From assembly GCF_001421665.1 (NCBI RefSeq), contig NZ_LMKV01000016.1, positions 1-37,357 on the forward strand: 37,357 nt of DNA, in the 5' to 3' direction. Of the stretch, positions 8,833-18,434 are shown piece after piece. Source of the DNA: Sphingobium sp. Leaf26 (GTDB lineage Bacteria; Pseudomonadota; Alphaproteobacteria; Sphingomonadales; Sphingomonadaceae). The notes beneath the pieces were generated by a model. It was not told where the DNA came from and did not search any database. It saw only the letters and a list, made by a program, of their open reading frames with translations. Each line of letters starts with the position of its first letter. Position 1 is the stretch's first letter. Position numbers and translations under genes: made by a program.

Positions 8833-9396
8833 TTAGCTGACCCGCTTCATCCGGATGGCGCGGCCGCCCTCAACCTTGCCCATGAAGCTGCCCATGGCGG
8901 CGCGCTTCAGCTCGATCTTCTGCCCCACTTTGGGGTCGCGCCCGGTCACGGCTTCGGTCGTCATCCACTGGGCGCCGTCCTCCAGGCCGATCTGCCATTT
9001 GCCATAGCCCAGACTGCGGACGGAGGCGATCACGGCGTCGATATGGGTGACGCCTTCTTCCTGCGGCTTGTCGCCATCATCATCGTCGCCACCGCCCAGA
9101 AACGGCAGTTTCGGGAAGGAGAATCCGAACAGCGTCTTGCGCGTCTTGTTCAGTTCGCTCTTGTCGAGCACCACCACTTCGTCGCGCTGGGCGGCGGCTT
9201 CCATCGCCCCCACCTGCTGGTCGAAACAGGCGAGGCGCTGCGCATTGTCCGTTATGGACCGGCACTGGAGCAGGTTGGTGAAGATTTCCGGGCGGGGTTG
9301 CTGGCGCTGCGGCGCGGCCTGCACCGGTGCAGCCATCGGCGCCCCGGCGATCAGGCACAGCGATATTGTCACAATCCAGCCACGCTTGCCGTTCAT
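8833..9396 (-). CDS. Secreted protein of unknown function
   Basis: 187 aa. Start at ATG 9396 because GGAAGAG lies upstream and the protein then begins with a clear signal peptide (MNGKRGWIVTISLCLIAG..., cleaved near residue 25-28, AQA/AAP). The mature part has a two-cysteine segment (NLLQCRSI..QRLACFD), then a Lys-rich helix, an FPKLPFLGGGDDDD acidic loop, and a C-terminal beta-rich region (SLGYGKWQIGLEDGAQWMT) resembling small SH3-like periplasmic domains. The two cysteines could form one disulfide. I recognise no named family. It is transcribed away from the TonB-receptor gene, separated by a 393-bp intergenic region. Confidence 0.78.
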   Translation of the reverse strand: MNGKRGWIVTISLCLIAGAPMAAPVQAAPQRQQPRPEIFTNLLQCRSITDNAQRLACFDQQVGAMEAAAQRDEVVVLDKSELNKTRKTLFGFSFPKLPFLGGGDDDDGDKPQEEGVTHIDAVIASVRSLGYGKWQIGLEDGAQWMTTEAVTGRDPKVGQKIELKRAAMGSFMGKVEGGRAIRMKRVS

Positions 9397-9789
9397 ATCC
9401 GCTCTTCCCTTTTTCAAACCGGTCATCCGCGCTACCATGCACCCGCAGGATAGGACGTCAATATGAGGGATTTGGCGGTTTCCCAAGCCCTCCAACGCCA
9501 TAATCGATCCAAGCCCGCGCGCTCTGAGGCATGATTGCTACAGTCCTTTGCAACTTCATGTAATTATCTTGCAATACACCCGTAAAACAGCACCCGCCAG
9601 CGCTTGTTGTATTTATGATACAGCCATCCCCAAAAGCGGCGACTCTCCTTTTCCCCCGCTTTACAGCGCCCTGAACGCCGCGCAGTTTCGGCCGATCCAT
9701 GTGGGGGGATCGCTGTCGGGCACCATATCCTTCCATGCGGGCACTGACTGGCAGACTATCTGCCAAACTCCAGAGCAAGGGACTGGACC
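9397..9789. promoter_or_regulatory. 393-bp divergent intergenic region before TonB receptor
   Basis: Non-coding region between a leftward secreted-protein gene and the rightward TonB-dependent receptor, presumably holding promoters for both. It is locally AT-rich around 9540-9625. Visible elements: two TTGCAA hexamers at 9548-9553 and 9569-9574, exactly 21 bp apart (two helical turns); an inverted repeat TGTAT-N5-ATACA at 9608-9622 containing TATGAT (9614-9619), a fair -10 without a good -35; and GTGGGGGGATCGCTG near 9702. An antisense reading frame crosses the area but has no coding features. The regulator and start sites are unknown. Confidence 0.4.
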
Positions 9790-12700
9790 GTGAAGACATT
9801 TTCGAAAAGGGCACTATTGCGTGCCAGCGCCGCCCCGGCGATCCTGGGCGCGTCGCTGATCGCGACGGCTGCGTTCGCGCAGGATGCACCGCAGGCGGCG
9901 GCAGCCGATGCCGGTGACACCATCATCGTTACGGGCTCGCTGATCCGCAACCCGAACCTGGAACGCTCGACCCCGGTCACCGCGACCACGTCCGACCAGA
10001 TCGAGCTGAAGCAGAACAACACCGCAGAAGATATTCTGCGTGAAATTCCGGGCATCGTCCCCAGCATCGGTTCGGCCGTCAACAACGGCAATGGCGGCGC
10101 TTCGTTCGTCAACCTGCGCGGCCTGGGTTCCAACCGCAACATCGTGCTGCTCGACGGCGACCGCCTGGTCCCGGCCGAACTGAACGGCCGCTTCGACCTT
10201 AACAACGTTCCCGTCGCCCTGATCGAGCGCGTCGACGTGCTGACCGGCGGTGCATCCACCACCTACGGCGCGGACGCCATTTCGGGCGTGGTGAACTTCG
10301 TCACCAAGTCGGACTTCGCCGGCCTGGAAGGCACCATCTCGAACCAGCTGACCGAAGAAGGCGACGGCAATTATTTCCGTGCCGACGTCACGCTCGGCGC
10401 GAATTTCGACGACGGCAAGGGCAACGTCGTCTTCTCGATCGGCTATCAGCAGTCGGACCCGGTCTATCAGGGCGGCCGCGACTATTCGGTCTTCAACCTT
10501 GATTCCTACAGCGGCGCCATCGGCGGTTCGGGCACTTCGACCCCGTCGCGCTTCACCGGCACCAACCTGTTGGGCACCGCGACCGGCAACGGCACGCGCC
10601 AGGTCACGGCAGACGGCACCGGCTTCCGCCCGACCACGGCGTTCGACGCCTATAACTTCAACCCCTTCAACATCTTCCAGACGCCGTTCGAGCGCTTCAA
10701 CATGTACGGCGCAGGCCGTTACGAAGTCAGCGACGCGGTCGAGGCCTATACCCGCGGCATCTTCTCGAAGAACACCGTCAAGACGATCATCGCTCCGTCG
10801 GGCGCCTTCGGCATCGCCGTCGACATCCCGCTCAGCAATCCGTACCTGACGACGGCGCAGCGCAACGCCTTCTGCCAGCGCAACACGGCATCGGCGGCGA
10901 ACATCGCCCTTGGCGTCTACACCCCGCTCTATACCGCAGCGGAATGCGCCGCGGCCGCGACGGCGACCGACCCGAACGATCCGAACTATCGTGAAGTCAC
11001 CACCGCTCTGTCGCGTCGCGCGACCGAACTGGGGCCGCGTATCTCGGAATTCACCACCACCTTCTTCGATTACAAGGCTGGTCTTCGCGGCGGTATCACC
11101 GACTCGATCAGCTGGGACGTTTCGGGCGCCTATGGCGAAAGCGAGCAGAACCAGACCCAGAAGGGCTACTGGCTGAACAGCCGCGTCCGTCAGGCGTTGC
11201 AGGCGACCAACACCACCGACTGCCTCGACACGTCGAACGGCTGCGTGCCGCTGAACGTGTTCGGCCCCGACGGTTCGATCACGCCGGAAATGAATGCGTT
11301 CCTGAACGCGAACAGCCAGATCGTCACCAAGACGTCGCTGGCGCAGGCCAATGCGACCATCAACGGCGATTTCGGCTGGTCGGTGCCCTGGGCGAGCGAC
11401 GCGGTCGCCTTCGCCATCGGCGGCGAATATCGCAAATATACCGCTTCGCAGGAATCGGACCTTCTGTCGCAGTCGGGTGATCTCGGCGGCGCCGGCGGTG
11501 CGGCCCCGAACATCGCGGGCGGCTATGACGTCTACGAAGCCTTCGGCGAACTCGTTCTGCCGCTGGTTCAGGACAAGCCCTTCTTCCAGGATCTGACCCT
11601 GGAAACCGGCATCCGCTACTCGAAGTACAGCGTCGACGCGCCCAGCAACCCGTCCTACAAGACGACGACCTGGAAAGCCGGCGGTAGCTGGACCCCGGTG
11701 GACGGCTTCAAGATCCGTGGCAACTATGCTCACGCCGTTCGCGCGCCCAACATCGCCGAACTGTTTGCGCCGGTAAACACGCTGCTGACCAACCTCGGCA
11801 CCGATCCCTGCTCGGGCTCGGCTCCGCTCGGCAACGCCAATCTGGCTGCGGTCTGCGTCGCGCAGGGCGCCCCGGCGACCACCATCGGCGCGATCACCAA
11901 CGATCCGGCCGGTCAGGTCAACTATACCGGTGGCGGCAATCTGGCTCTGAAGCCTGAAAAGTCGAATAGCTGGACCCTTGGTGCAGTCTTCCAGCCGGCC
12001 GCCTTCCGCGGTTTCTCGGCGACGATCGACTATTACAACATCAAGATCACCGACGCGATCACCTCGCCCACGCCGGGCGACGCGATCGGCGCTTGCTTCA
12101 ACAACATCACCGCATCCAGCGCGACCGATCCGGCCTGTACCGCGATCCGCCGCAACCCGCTGACCGGTGAACTGTTCGGTGAAGCGGCGACGACCCCCGG
12201 TCTGTCGCTGGTGACGTCGAACCTGGGCAAGCTCAGCACCGACGGTGTCGATTTCTCGCTGAACTATCAGAAGGATGTCGGCTTCGCGAAGTTGGCGCTC
12301 AGCCTGACCGGCAACTGGACCAACAGCTCGAAGTTCCAGGCGACCTCCGTCTCCCTGAACCGCGAATGCGTGGGTTATTATTCGGTCAACTGCGCATCGA
12401 TCCAGCCCAAGTGGCAGTTCTCGCAGCGTACCACGCTGTCGTTCGAGAAGGTCGACGTCTCGCTGCTGTGGCGCTACATCGACACGGTGAAGTTCGAGCC
12501 GCAGCAGATGGCTGACGACATGGCTGCCGCTCTGGCCGCCAACCTGGACGCAGACGGCGCTCTGCTGCCGCTTGATGACCAGGGTTGCCCGAACTATGAA
12601 ACCACCGACGAAGGCGGTTGCATCGTCGATCCGAAGTTCCGGAAGATCAAGGCCGAGCATTATTTCGACCTGACCACCCGCTTCCATGTGTCGGACGAGA

Positions 12701-12858
12701 TCACCATCACCCTGACGGCTCAGAACATTCTGAACAACAAGCCCAAGGTTGTCGGCAACACGATCGGTTCGACCAGCTTCAACAGCGGCAACGTCTATCC
12801 GTCGACCTACGACGCGCTGGGCCGTCGTTATGCGGTCGCCGCGAAATTCCGCTTCTGA
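9790..12858 (+). CDS. TonB-dependent outer-membrane receptor
   Basis: 1022 aa outer-membrane active transporter. A signal peptide (about 1-30, ending AAFAQD) is followed by the start of the plug at DTIIVTGSLIRNPNLE; the plug runs to about 165 with FVNLRGLGSNRNIVLLDGDR, the family-typical DRLVPAE, and VDVLTGGASTTYGADAISGVVNFVTK. The remainder is a 22-strand-type barrel ending YAVAAKFRF with terminal Phe. It resembles the sphingomonad/Caulobacter class with large Cys-containing loops (CQRNTAS, CLDTSNGCVPL, CSGSAPLG). Start GTG 9790 follows AAGG at suitable spacing. Codon use is markedly more C-ending and contains fewer GGG codons than neighbours, suggesting high expression. The ligand is not readable; the neighbouring sulfotransferase-like and hydroxylase genes hint at a shared physiological function. 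Confidence 0.95.
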   Translation: MKTFSKRALLRASAAPAILGASLIATAAFAQDAPQAAAADAGDTIIVTGSLIRNPNLERSTPVTATTSDQIELKQNNTAEDILREIPGIVPSIGSAVNNGNGGASFVNLRGLGSNRNIVLLDGDRLVPAELNGRFDLNNVPVALIERVDVLTGGASTTYGADAISGVVNFVTKSDFAGLEGTISNQLTEEGDGNYFRADVTLGANFDDGKGNVVFSIGYQQSDPVYQGGRDYSVFNLDSYSGAIGGSGTSTPSRFTGTNLLGTATGNGTRQVTADGTGFRPTTAFDAYNFNPFNIFQTPFERFNMYGAGRYEVSDAVEAYTRGIFSKNTVKTIIAPSGAFGIAVDIPLSNPYLTTAQRNAFCQRNTASAANIALGVYTPLYTAAECAAAATATDPNDPNYREVTTALSRRATELGPRISEFTTTFFDYKAGLRGGITDSISWDVSGAYGESEQNQTQKGYWLNSRVRQALQATNTTDCLDTSNGCVPLNVFGPDGSITPEMNAFLNANSQIVTKTSLAQANATINGDFGWSVPWASDAVAFAIGGEYRKYTASQESDLLSQSGDLGGAGGAAPNIAGGYDVYEAFGELVLPLVQDKPFFQDLTLETGIRYSKYSVDAPSNPSYKTTTWKAGGSWTPVDGFKIRGNYAHAVRAPNIAELFAPVNTLLTNLGTDPCSGSAPLGNANLAAVCVAQGAPATTIGAITNDPAGQVNYTGGGNLALKPEKSNSWTLGAVFQPAAFRGFSATIDYYNIKITDAITSPTPGDAIGACFNNITASSATDPACTAIRRNPLTGELFGEAATTPGLSLVTSNLGKLSTDGVDFSLNYQKDVGFAKLALSLTGNWTNSSKFQATSVSLNRECVGYYSVNCASIQPKWQFSQRTTLSFEKVDVSLLWRYIDTVKFEPQQMADDMAAALAANLDADGALLPLDDQGCPNYETTDEGGCIVDPKFRKIKAEHYFDLTTRFHVSDEITITLTAQNILNNKPKVVGNTIGSTSFNSGNVYPSTYDALGRRYAVAAKFRF

Positions 12859-12883
12859 TCCTTCGGATCGGACATGAAAAAGG

Positions 12884-12914
12884 AAGGGCCGGTGGCGACA
12901 CCGGCCCTTTTTTT
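12884..12914. terminator. Intrinsic terminator after TonB receptor
   Basis: An 11-bp GC-rich stem (AAGGGCCGGTG, loop GCGA, CACCGGCCCTT) running into a T tract to 12914, 26 bp after the receptor stop. A run of A before the stem gives a T tract on the other strand, so it can also end the convergent sulfotransferase-like gene. Confidence 0.9.
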
Positions 12915-12966
12915 GATCGCTCGATGAGAGACGATGCCCGCGCCGATGGCGCGGCGGATGCAGCGG

Positions 12967-14001
12967 TCAGTCGAGCAGCGCCCCCGGCAGGGTGAGCGCA
13001 ATGCCGGCATTGTCGGCAAGCAGCCGCGCCCACTGCCCGACCTTATCCACTTCCTCGCCATGCAGCGTGAGGCCGCGCTGTGCCGCCTGCGCGCGCTGGC
13101 CCGGCGCGAAGTCAGCGCCGTTCTTGGCATCGCGGGCGAAGATCGGGCCGGCGACGATCGCTTCGATCGCTGCGGCATTAAGCGGCAGATCGAACAGGCG
13201 GGCGAGCGCCGTCAGGCTGTCCGTCGGACGCGCCACCAGCGTCTCGCTGTCGAGCGTCGCCACCCGGCTCCCAAGGCGACCGGCCAGATCGTGGAACTGG
13301 CGCTGCTGCGCGAGCCAGCCGGCGGCCGCGACCTGAATGTCGGTGAGGCCGAGATAGTCGTCGGGCGCGATGCCCAGCGGCGTCAGCATCCCTTCCCGCA
13401 GCAGCTTGCCGAACAGGTCGCGGACCCACAGTCGTCCCCACATCCCCTTGCGCGCGATCGAGGCGAGATAGGCGTCGAGCGGCGCGTGGAGCAGCAGCGC
13501 GCGCGCCTGTGGACGCAGCGCCATGATGCCGGGGATGAGCGGGTTGACGATGTTGGACGGCTTGACCACCACCGCCTCGCCCGGCGCAAAAGGGCGCGCG
13601 AGCAGGCGCAGGCTGTCGTCCAGCACCCGTGCCACGTCCGGTCCCTTGGCCCCGCGATGGCGCCAGCCGATCAGGTCGTTGAGCAGCACCGGTTCCTTCA
13701 GTCCCATCGCCACGCCGGGATGGTCGAAGGCCGCCGCCAGCAGGGTCGAGCAGCAATAGGCCGAATGGAAGATGAAATGGATCGGCGCCGGCGCGGAGGC
13801 CGCCGCCACCGCATCGGTCCGGCGCAGCACCAGCGGCTGGCGGACATCGCCCAGATATTCGTCCGTCAGAAAGGGAATGGTAGCGTGCAGCGCGCGCGGG
13901 ACGGCGTGAAGATGGACGGCATCATGGCCCGGATCATAACGATGGACCAGCCATTCGGCGCTGGCCATGACATCCGTGACGGGAGGATGGGTGAGGCTCA
14001 T
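12967..14001 (-). CDS. Sulfotransferase-like P-loop protein
   Basis: 344 aa, start at ATG 14001 (MSLTHPPV). PIHFIFHSAYCCSTLL at about residues 73-88 sits where sulfotransferases have their phosphosulfate-binding loop (a strand, then a Ser/Thr-rich turn and helix). The usual GSPRSGT core is altered to HSAYCCST, so binding of PAPS is not assured. Downstream are VVVKPSNIVN and ALLLHAPLDAYLASIARKGMWG, which resemble the 3'-phosphate-binding Arg/Ser strand and helix of sulfotransferases, and a C-terminal helical part. No signal peptide, so cytoplasmic. The gene is divergent from the TPR-hydroxylase gene (109 bp between starts) and convergent with the TonB receptor. Assignment is by pattern and context. 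Confidence 0.66.
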   Translation of the reverse strand: MSLTHPPVTDVMASAEWLVHRYDPGHDAVHLHAVPRALHATIPFLTDEYLGDVRQPLVLRRTDAVAAASAPAPIHFIFHSAYCCSTLLAAAFDHPGVAMGLKEPVLLNDLIGWRHRGAKGPDVARVLDDSLRLLARPFAPGEAVVVKPSNIVNPLIPGIMALRPQARALLLHAPLDAYLASIARKGMWGRLWVRDLFGKLLREGMLTPLGIAPDDYLGLTDIQVAAAGWLAQQRQFHDLAGRLGSRVATLDSETLVARPTDSLTALARLFDLPLNAAAIEAIVAGPIFARDAKNGADFAPGQRAQAAQRGLTLHGEEVDKVGQWARLLADNAGIALTLPGALLD

Positions 14002-14110
14002 GCCCCTGCCTTCGCATGGGCATGGCGCAGGCACAAGGCGGCGACCATTTCTCCCCCTTGCCAGCGGTTACGCTTGTGATAGCGATGGGGAAAGACGGCG
14101 GGGGCGCTAT

Positions 14111-15379
14111 ATGGACGTGACGGTAGGGCGGTTGTTGCAACAGGCGGTGGAGGCCCGCCGGCAAGGGCGTGTTGCGGAGGCGGAACGCGCGCTGGGCGAA
14201 GCGCTGCGGCATCGTGCGGATGAGCCGCAGGCGCTGAACTTGCTGGGGCTGATCGCGCTCGACAAGGCAGATTTTGCAACGGCGCGGCAGCATTTCGTGG
14301 CAGCGGCGCAGGCCGATCCGGGCGAGGCGGCGCTGTGGATGAATGTCGCTTCCGCCGAGCGCGGGCTGGGCGTGGCGGAGGGCGAGCGTGCGGCGCTGTA
14401 CCGGGCGATCGCGATCGACCAGCGCAACCTGATGGCGCAGATTCGCATGGCGCAACTGGAACAACGGCTGGGTCAGATGCAGCCGGCGGTCGATAGCTGG
14501 ACCAAGGTGCTGTCGCTGGCGTCCGGCATGGCCGATACCCCGCCTGCGCTGGCGGACATGCTGGCGGAGGCCCGACGCTTCGTGGGTGAGCATCAGGCGC
14601 GGTTCGCCGCCTTTGTCGAGGCCGGGGTCGCGGACGAACTGGCGGCCGCCGATCCGCTGGCGCGGCGGCGGTTCCAGGCCTGTCTGGACCGCGAGTTCGG
14701 GCGGCGCGATATCTACCAGAATCACTGTTCGGGCCTGCATTATCCCTTTCTGCCGGCGGACGAGTTTTTCGACCGGGCGCATTTCCCCTGGATGGCGCGA
14801 CTGGAGGCGCAGACCGATGCGATCCGTGCCGAATTTCTGGCGATGGTCGAGCGGGATGGCGGCGATATCCGCCCCTATGTGCGGCAGGATGCCGGTACGC
14901 CGGACAATAAATGGACTGCGCTGGACGGGTCGCTCGACTGGGGCGCTTCCTTTCTGTGGGAATATGGCGGGCGCAACGAGGCGGTGTGCGCCGCCTGCCC
15001 GCAGACGGTGGCGGCGCTGGAAGCGCTGCCCCGCGCCGATGTTCCCGGCAGGGCGCCGTCCGCCTTCTTCTCTCTGCTGAAGCCCAGGAGCCGGATTCCG
15101 GCGCATACCGGCGTGACCAACAGCCGGGCGATCATCCACCTGCCGTTGATCGTACCGCCGGGCTGTTTCTTTCGCGTCGGGGGCGAAACACGGGCGTGGG
15201 AAGAAGGCAAGGCCTTCGCCTTTGACGACACGATAGAGCATGAGGCCTGGAACGACAGCGATCATCTGCGGGTCGTGCTGATCTTCGACGTGTGGAATCC
15301 GCATTTGTCGCTTGAAGAGCAGCGATTATTGAAGCAATTCTATGCCACGGCCGATGCCAGCAAGACGAGAACCGTCTGA
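14111..15379 (+). CDS. TPR plus Asp/Asn beta-hydroxylase domain protein
   Basis: 422 aa. Residues 1-165 are helical TPR-like repeats (LLQQAVEARRQGRVAEAERAL, ALNLLGLIALDKADFATAR, and so on). Residues about 200-405 form an aspartyl/asparaginyl beta-hydroxylase fold, a 2-oxoglutarate/Fe(II)-type dioxygenase. The core is unusually close to the animal ASPH enzyme: HTGVTNSRAIIHLPLIVP, then GGETRAWEEGKAF, then FDDTIEHEAWN. H343 and H377 correspond to the two iron ligands and R387 to the 2-oxoglutarate-binding Arg. The family hydroxylates Asp/Asn in proteins or lipid A acyl chains (LpxO); the TPR part favours a protein substrate. ATG 14111 is chosen at the start of the first helix, though no strong ribosome binding site precedes it. 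It belongs to the TonB-receptor locus. Confidence 0.88.
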   Translation: MDVTVGRLLQQAVEARRQGRVAEAERALGEALRHRADEPQALNLLGLIALDKADFATARQHFVAAAQADPGEAALWMNVASAERGLGVAEGERAALYRAIAIDQRNLMAQIRMAQLEQRLGQMQPAVDSWTKVLSLASGMADTPPALADMLAEARRFVGEHQARFAAFVEAGVADELAAADPLARRRFQACLDREFGRRDIYQNHCSGLHYPFLPADEFFDRAHFPWMARLEAQTDAIRAEFLAMVERDGGDIRPYVRQDAGTPDNKWTALDGSLDWGASFLWEYGGRNEAVCAACPQTVAALEALPRADVPGRAPSAFFSLLKPRSRIPAHTGVTNSRAIIHLPLIVPPGCFFRVGGETRAWEEGKAFAFDDTIEHEAWNDSDHLRVVLIFDVWNPHLSLEEQRLLKQFYATADASKTRTV

Positions 15380-15459
15380 GCCGGCATCTGATCGACGGCA
15401 GAGAGCGACAACGCCTGATCCGCGCCTTCGCCTCCGTCGCGCTCCTGGGAGATCATGAA

Positions 15460-15717
15460 ATGCGTGTTTTGAAAGCAGTCATCGCGTCGAGCCTGTTCGT
15501 TATCGCCATGCCGACGCTGGCCGAGGACAAGCCCAAGCTGGATCGCAACGATCCCAACGCCGTACGGTGCAAGCGGCTGGAGGTCACCGGATCGCTGGTG
15601 CGCAAGGAACGTATTTGCAAGACCAATGCGGAATGGCGCACCATCAGCGACCAGCAGGGTCGCGATGCCGATGACCTGATCACCCGCAGTCGGTCGGGCA
15701 TGAACCCGAACGGCTGA
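15460..15717 (+). CDS. Small secreted protein with two cysteines
   Basis: 85 aa. GGGAG lies about nine bases before ATG 15460. A signal peptide (about 1-21, ending TLAED) is followed by a charged mature part, LDRNDPNAVRCKRLEVTGSLVRKERICKTNAEW, whose two Cys are 16 residues apart and could form a disulfide. I recall similar small proteins in sphingomonads (C..LEVTGS..R..R.C.T..EW) but know no function. It follows the hydroxylase gene by 80 bp on the same strand and is followed by a hairpin, so it may be co-transcribed and is a conceivable partner or substrate of the locus. That is inference. Confidence 0.75.
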   Translation: MRVLKAVIASSLFVIAMPTLAEDKPKLDRNDPNAVRCKRLEVTGSLVRKERICKTNAEWRTISDQQGRDADDLITRSRSGMNPNG

Positions 15718-15727
15718 TGCGGACGGG

Positions 15728-15757
15728 AGCCCCGGCGCACGGGGTGTGCCGGGGCTT
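15728..15757. terminator. Hairpin terminator between convergent genes
   Basis: A 9-bp stem AGCCCCGGC (15728-15736) and GCCGGGGCT (15748-15756) with an 11-nt loop, 10 bp after the small secreted-protein gene and 25 bp beyond the end of clpB. Only a short T stretch follows, so it is a moderate bidirectional terminator. Confidence 0.65.
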
Positions 15758-15781
15758 ACTCTCAAGACGGCGAGTACGGCT

Positions 15782-18361
<2,580 letters not shown>

Positions 18362-18388
18362 GACATCCCCATGGATAAGATGGTGTCG

Positions 18389-18416
18389 ATGTAGTGTTGC
18401 TCAAAAACCACACAAG
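18389..18416 (-). promoter_or_regulatory. Candidate heat-shock (RpoH) promoter of clpB
   Basis: Read on the minus strand, CTTG (18413-18416) is followed after 18 bases by CTACAT (18389-18394), loosely matching the alphaproteobacterial sigma-32 pattern (CTTG, 17-18 bp, C-T-A-N-A-T). It lies 28 bp upstream of the clpB start, which fits a short leader. A weak motif match supported mainly by the gene it precedes. Confidence 0.35.
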
Positions 18417-18434
18417 GGGCGGTGCGCAATTTCC

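Noticed and set aside
9814..12687. 957-codon open frame antisense to the TonB receptor
   Set aside because: It is the exact shadow of a strongly supported receptor gene in GC-rich DNA. Its composition is Arg/Gly/Asp-rich with no domain, signal or ribosome binding site.
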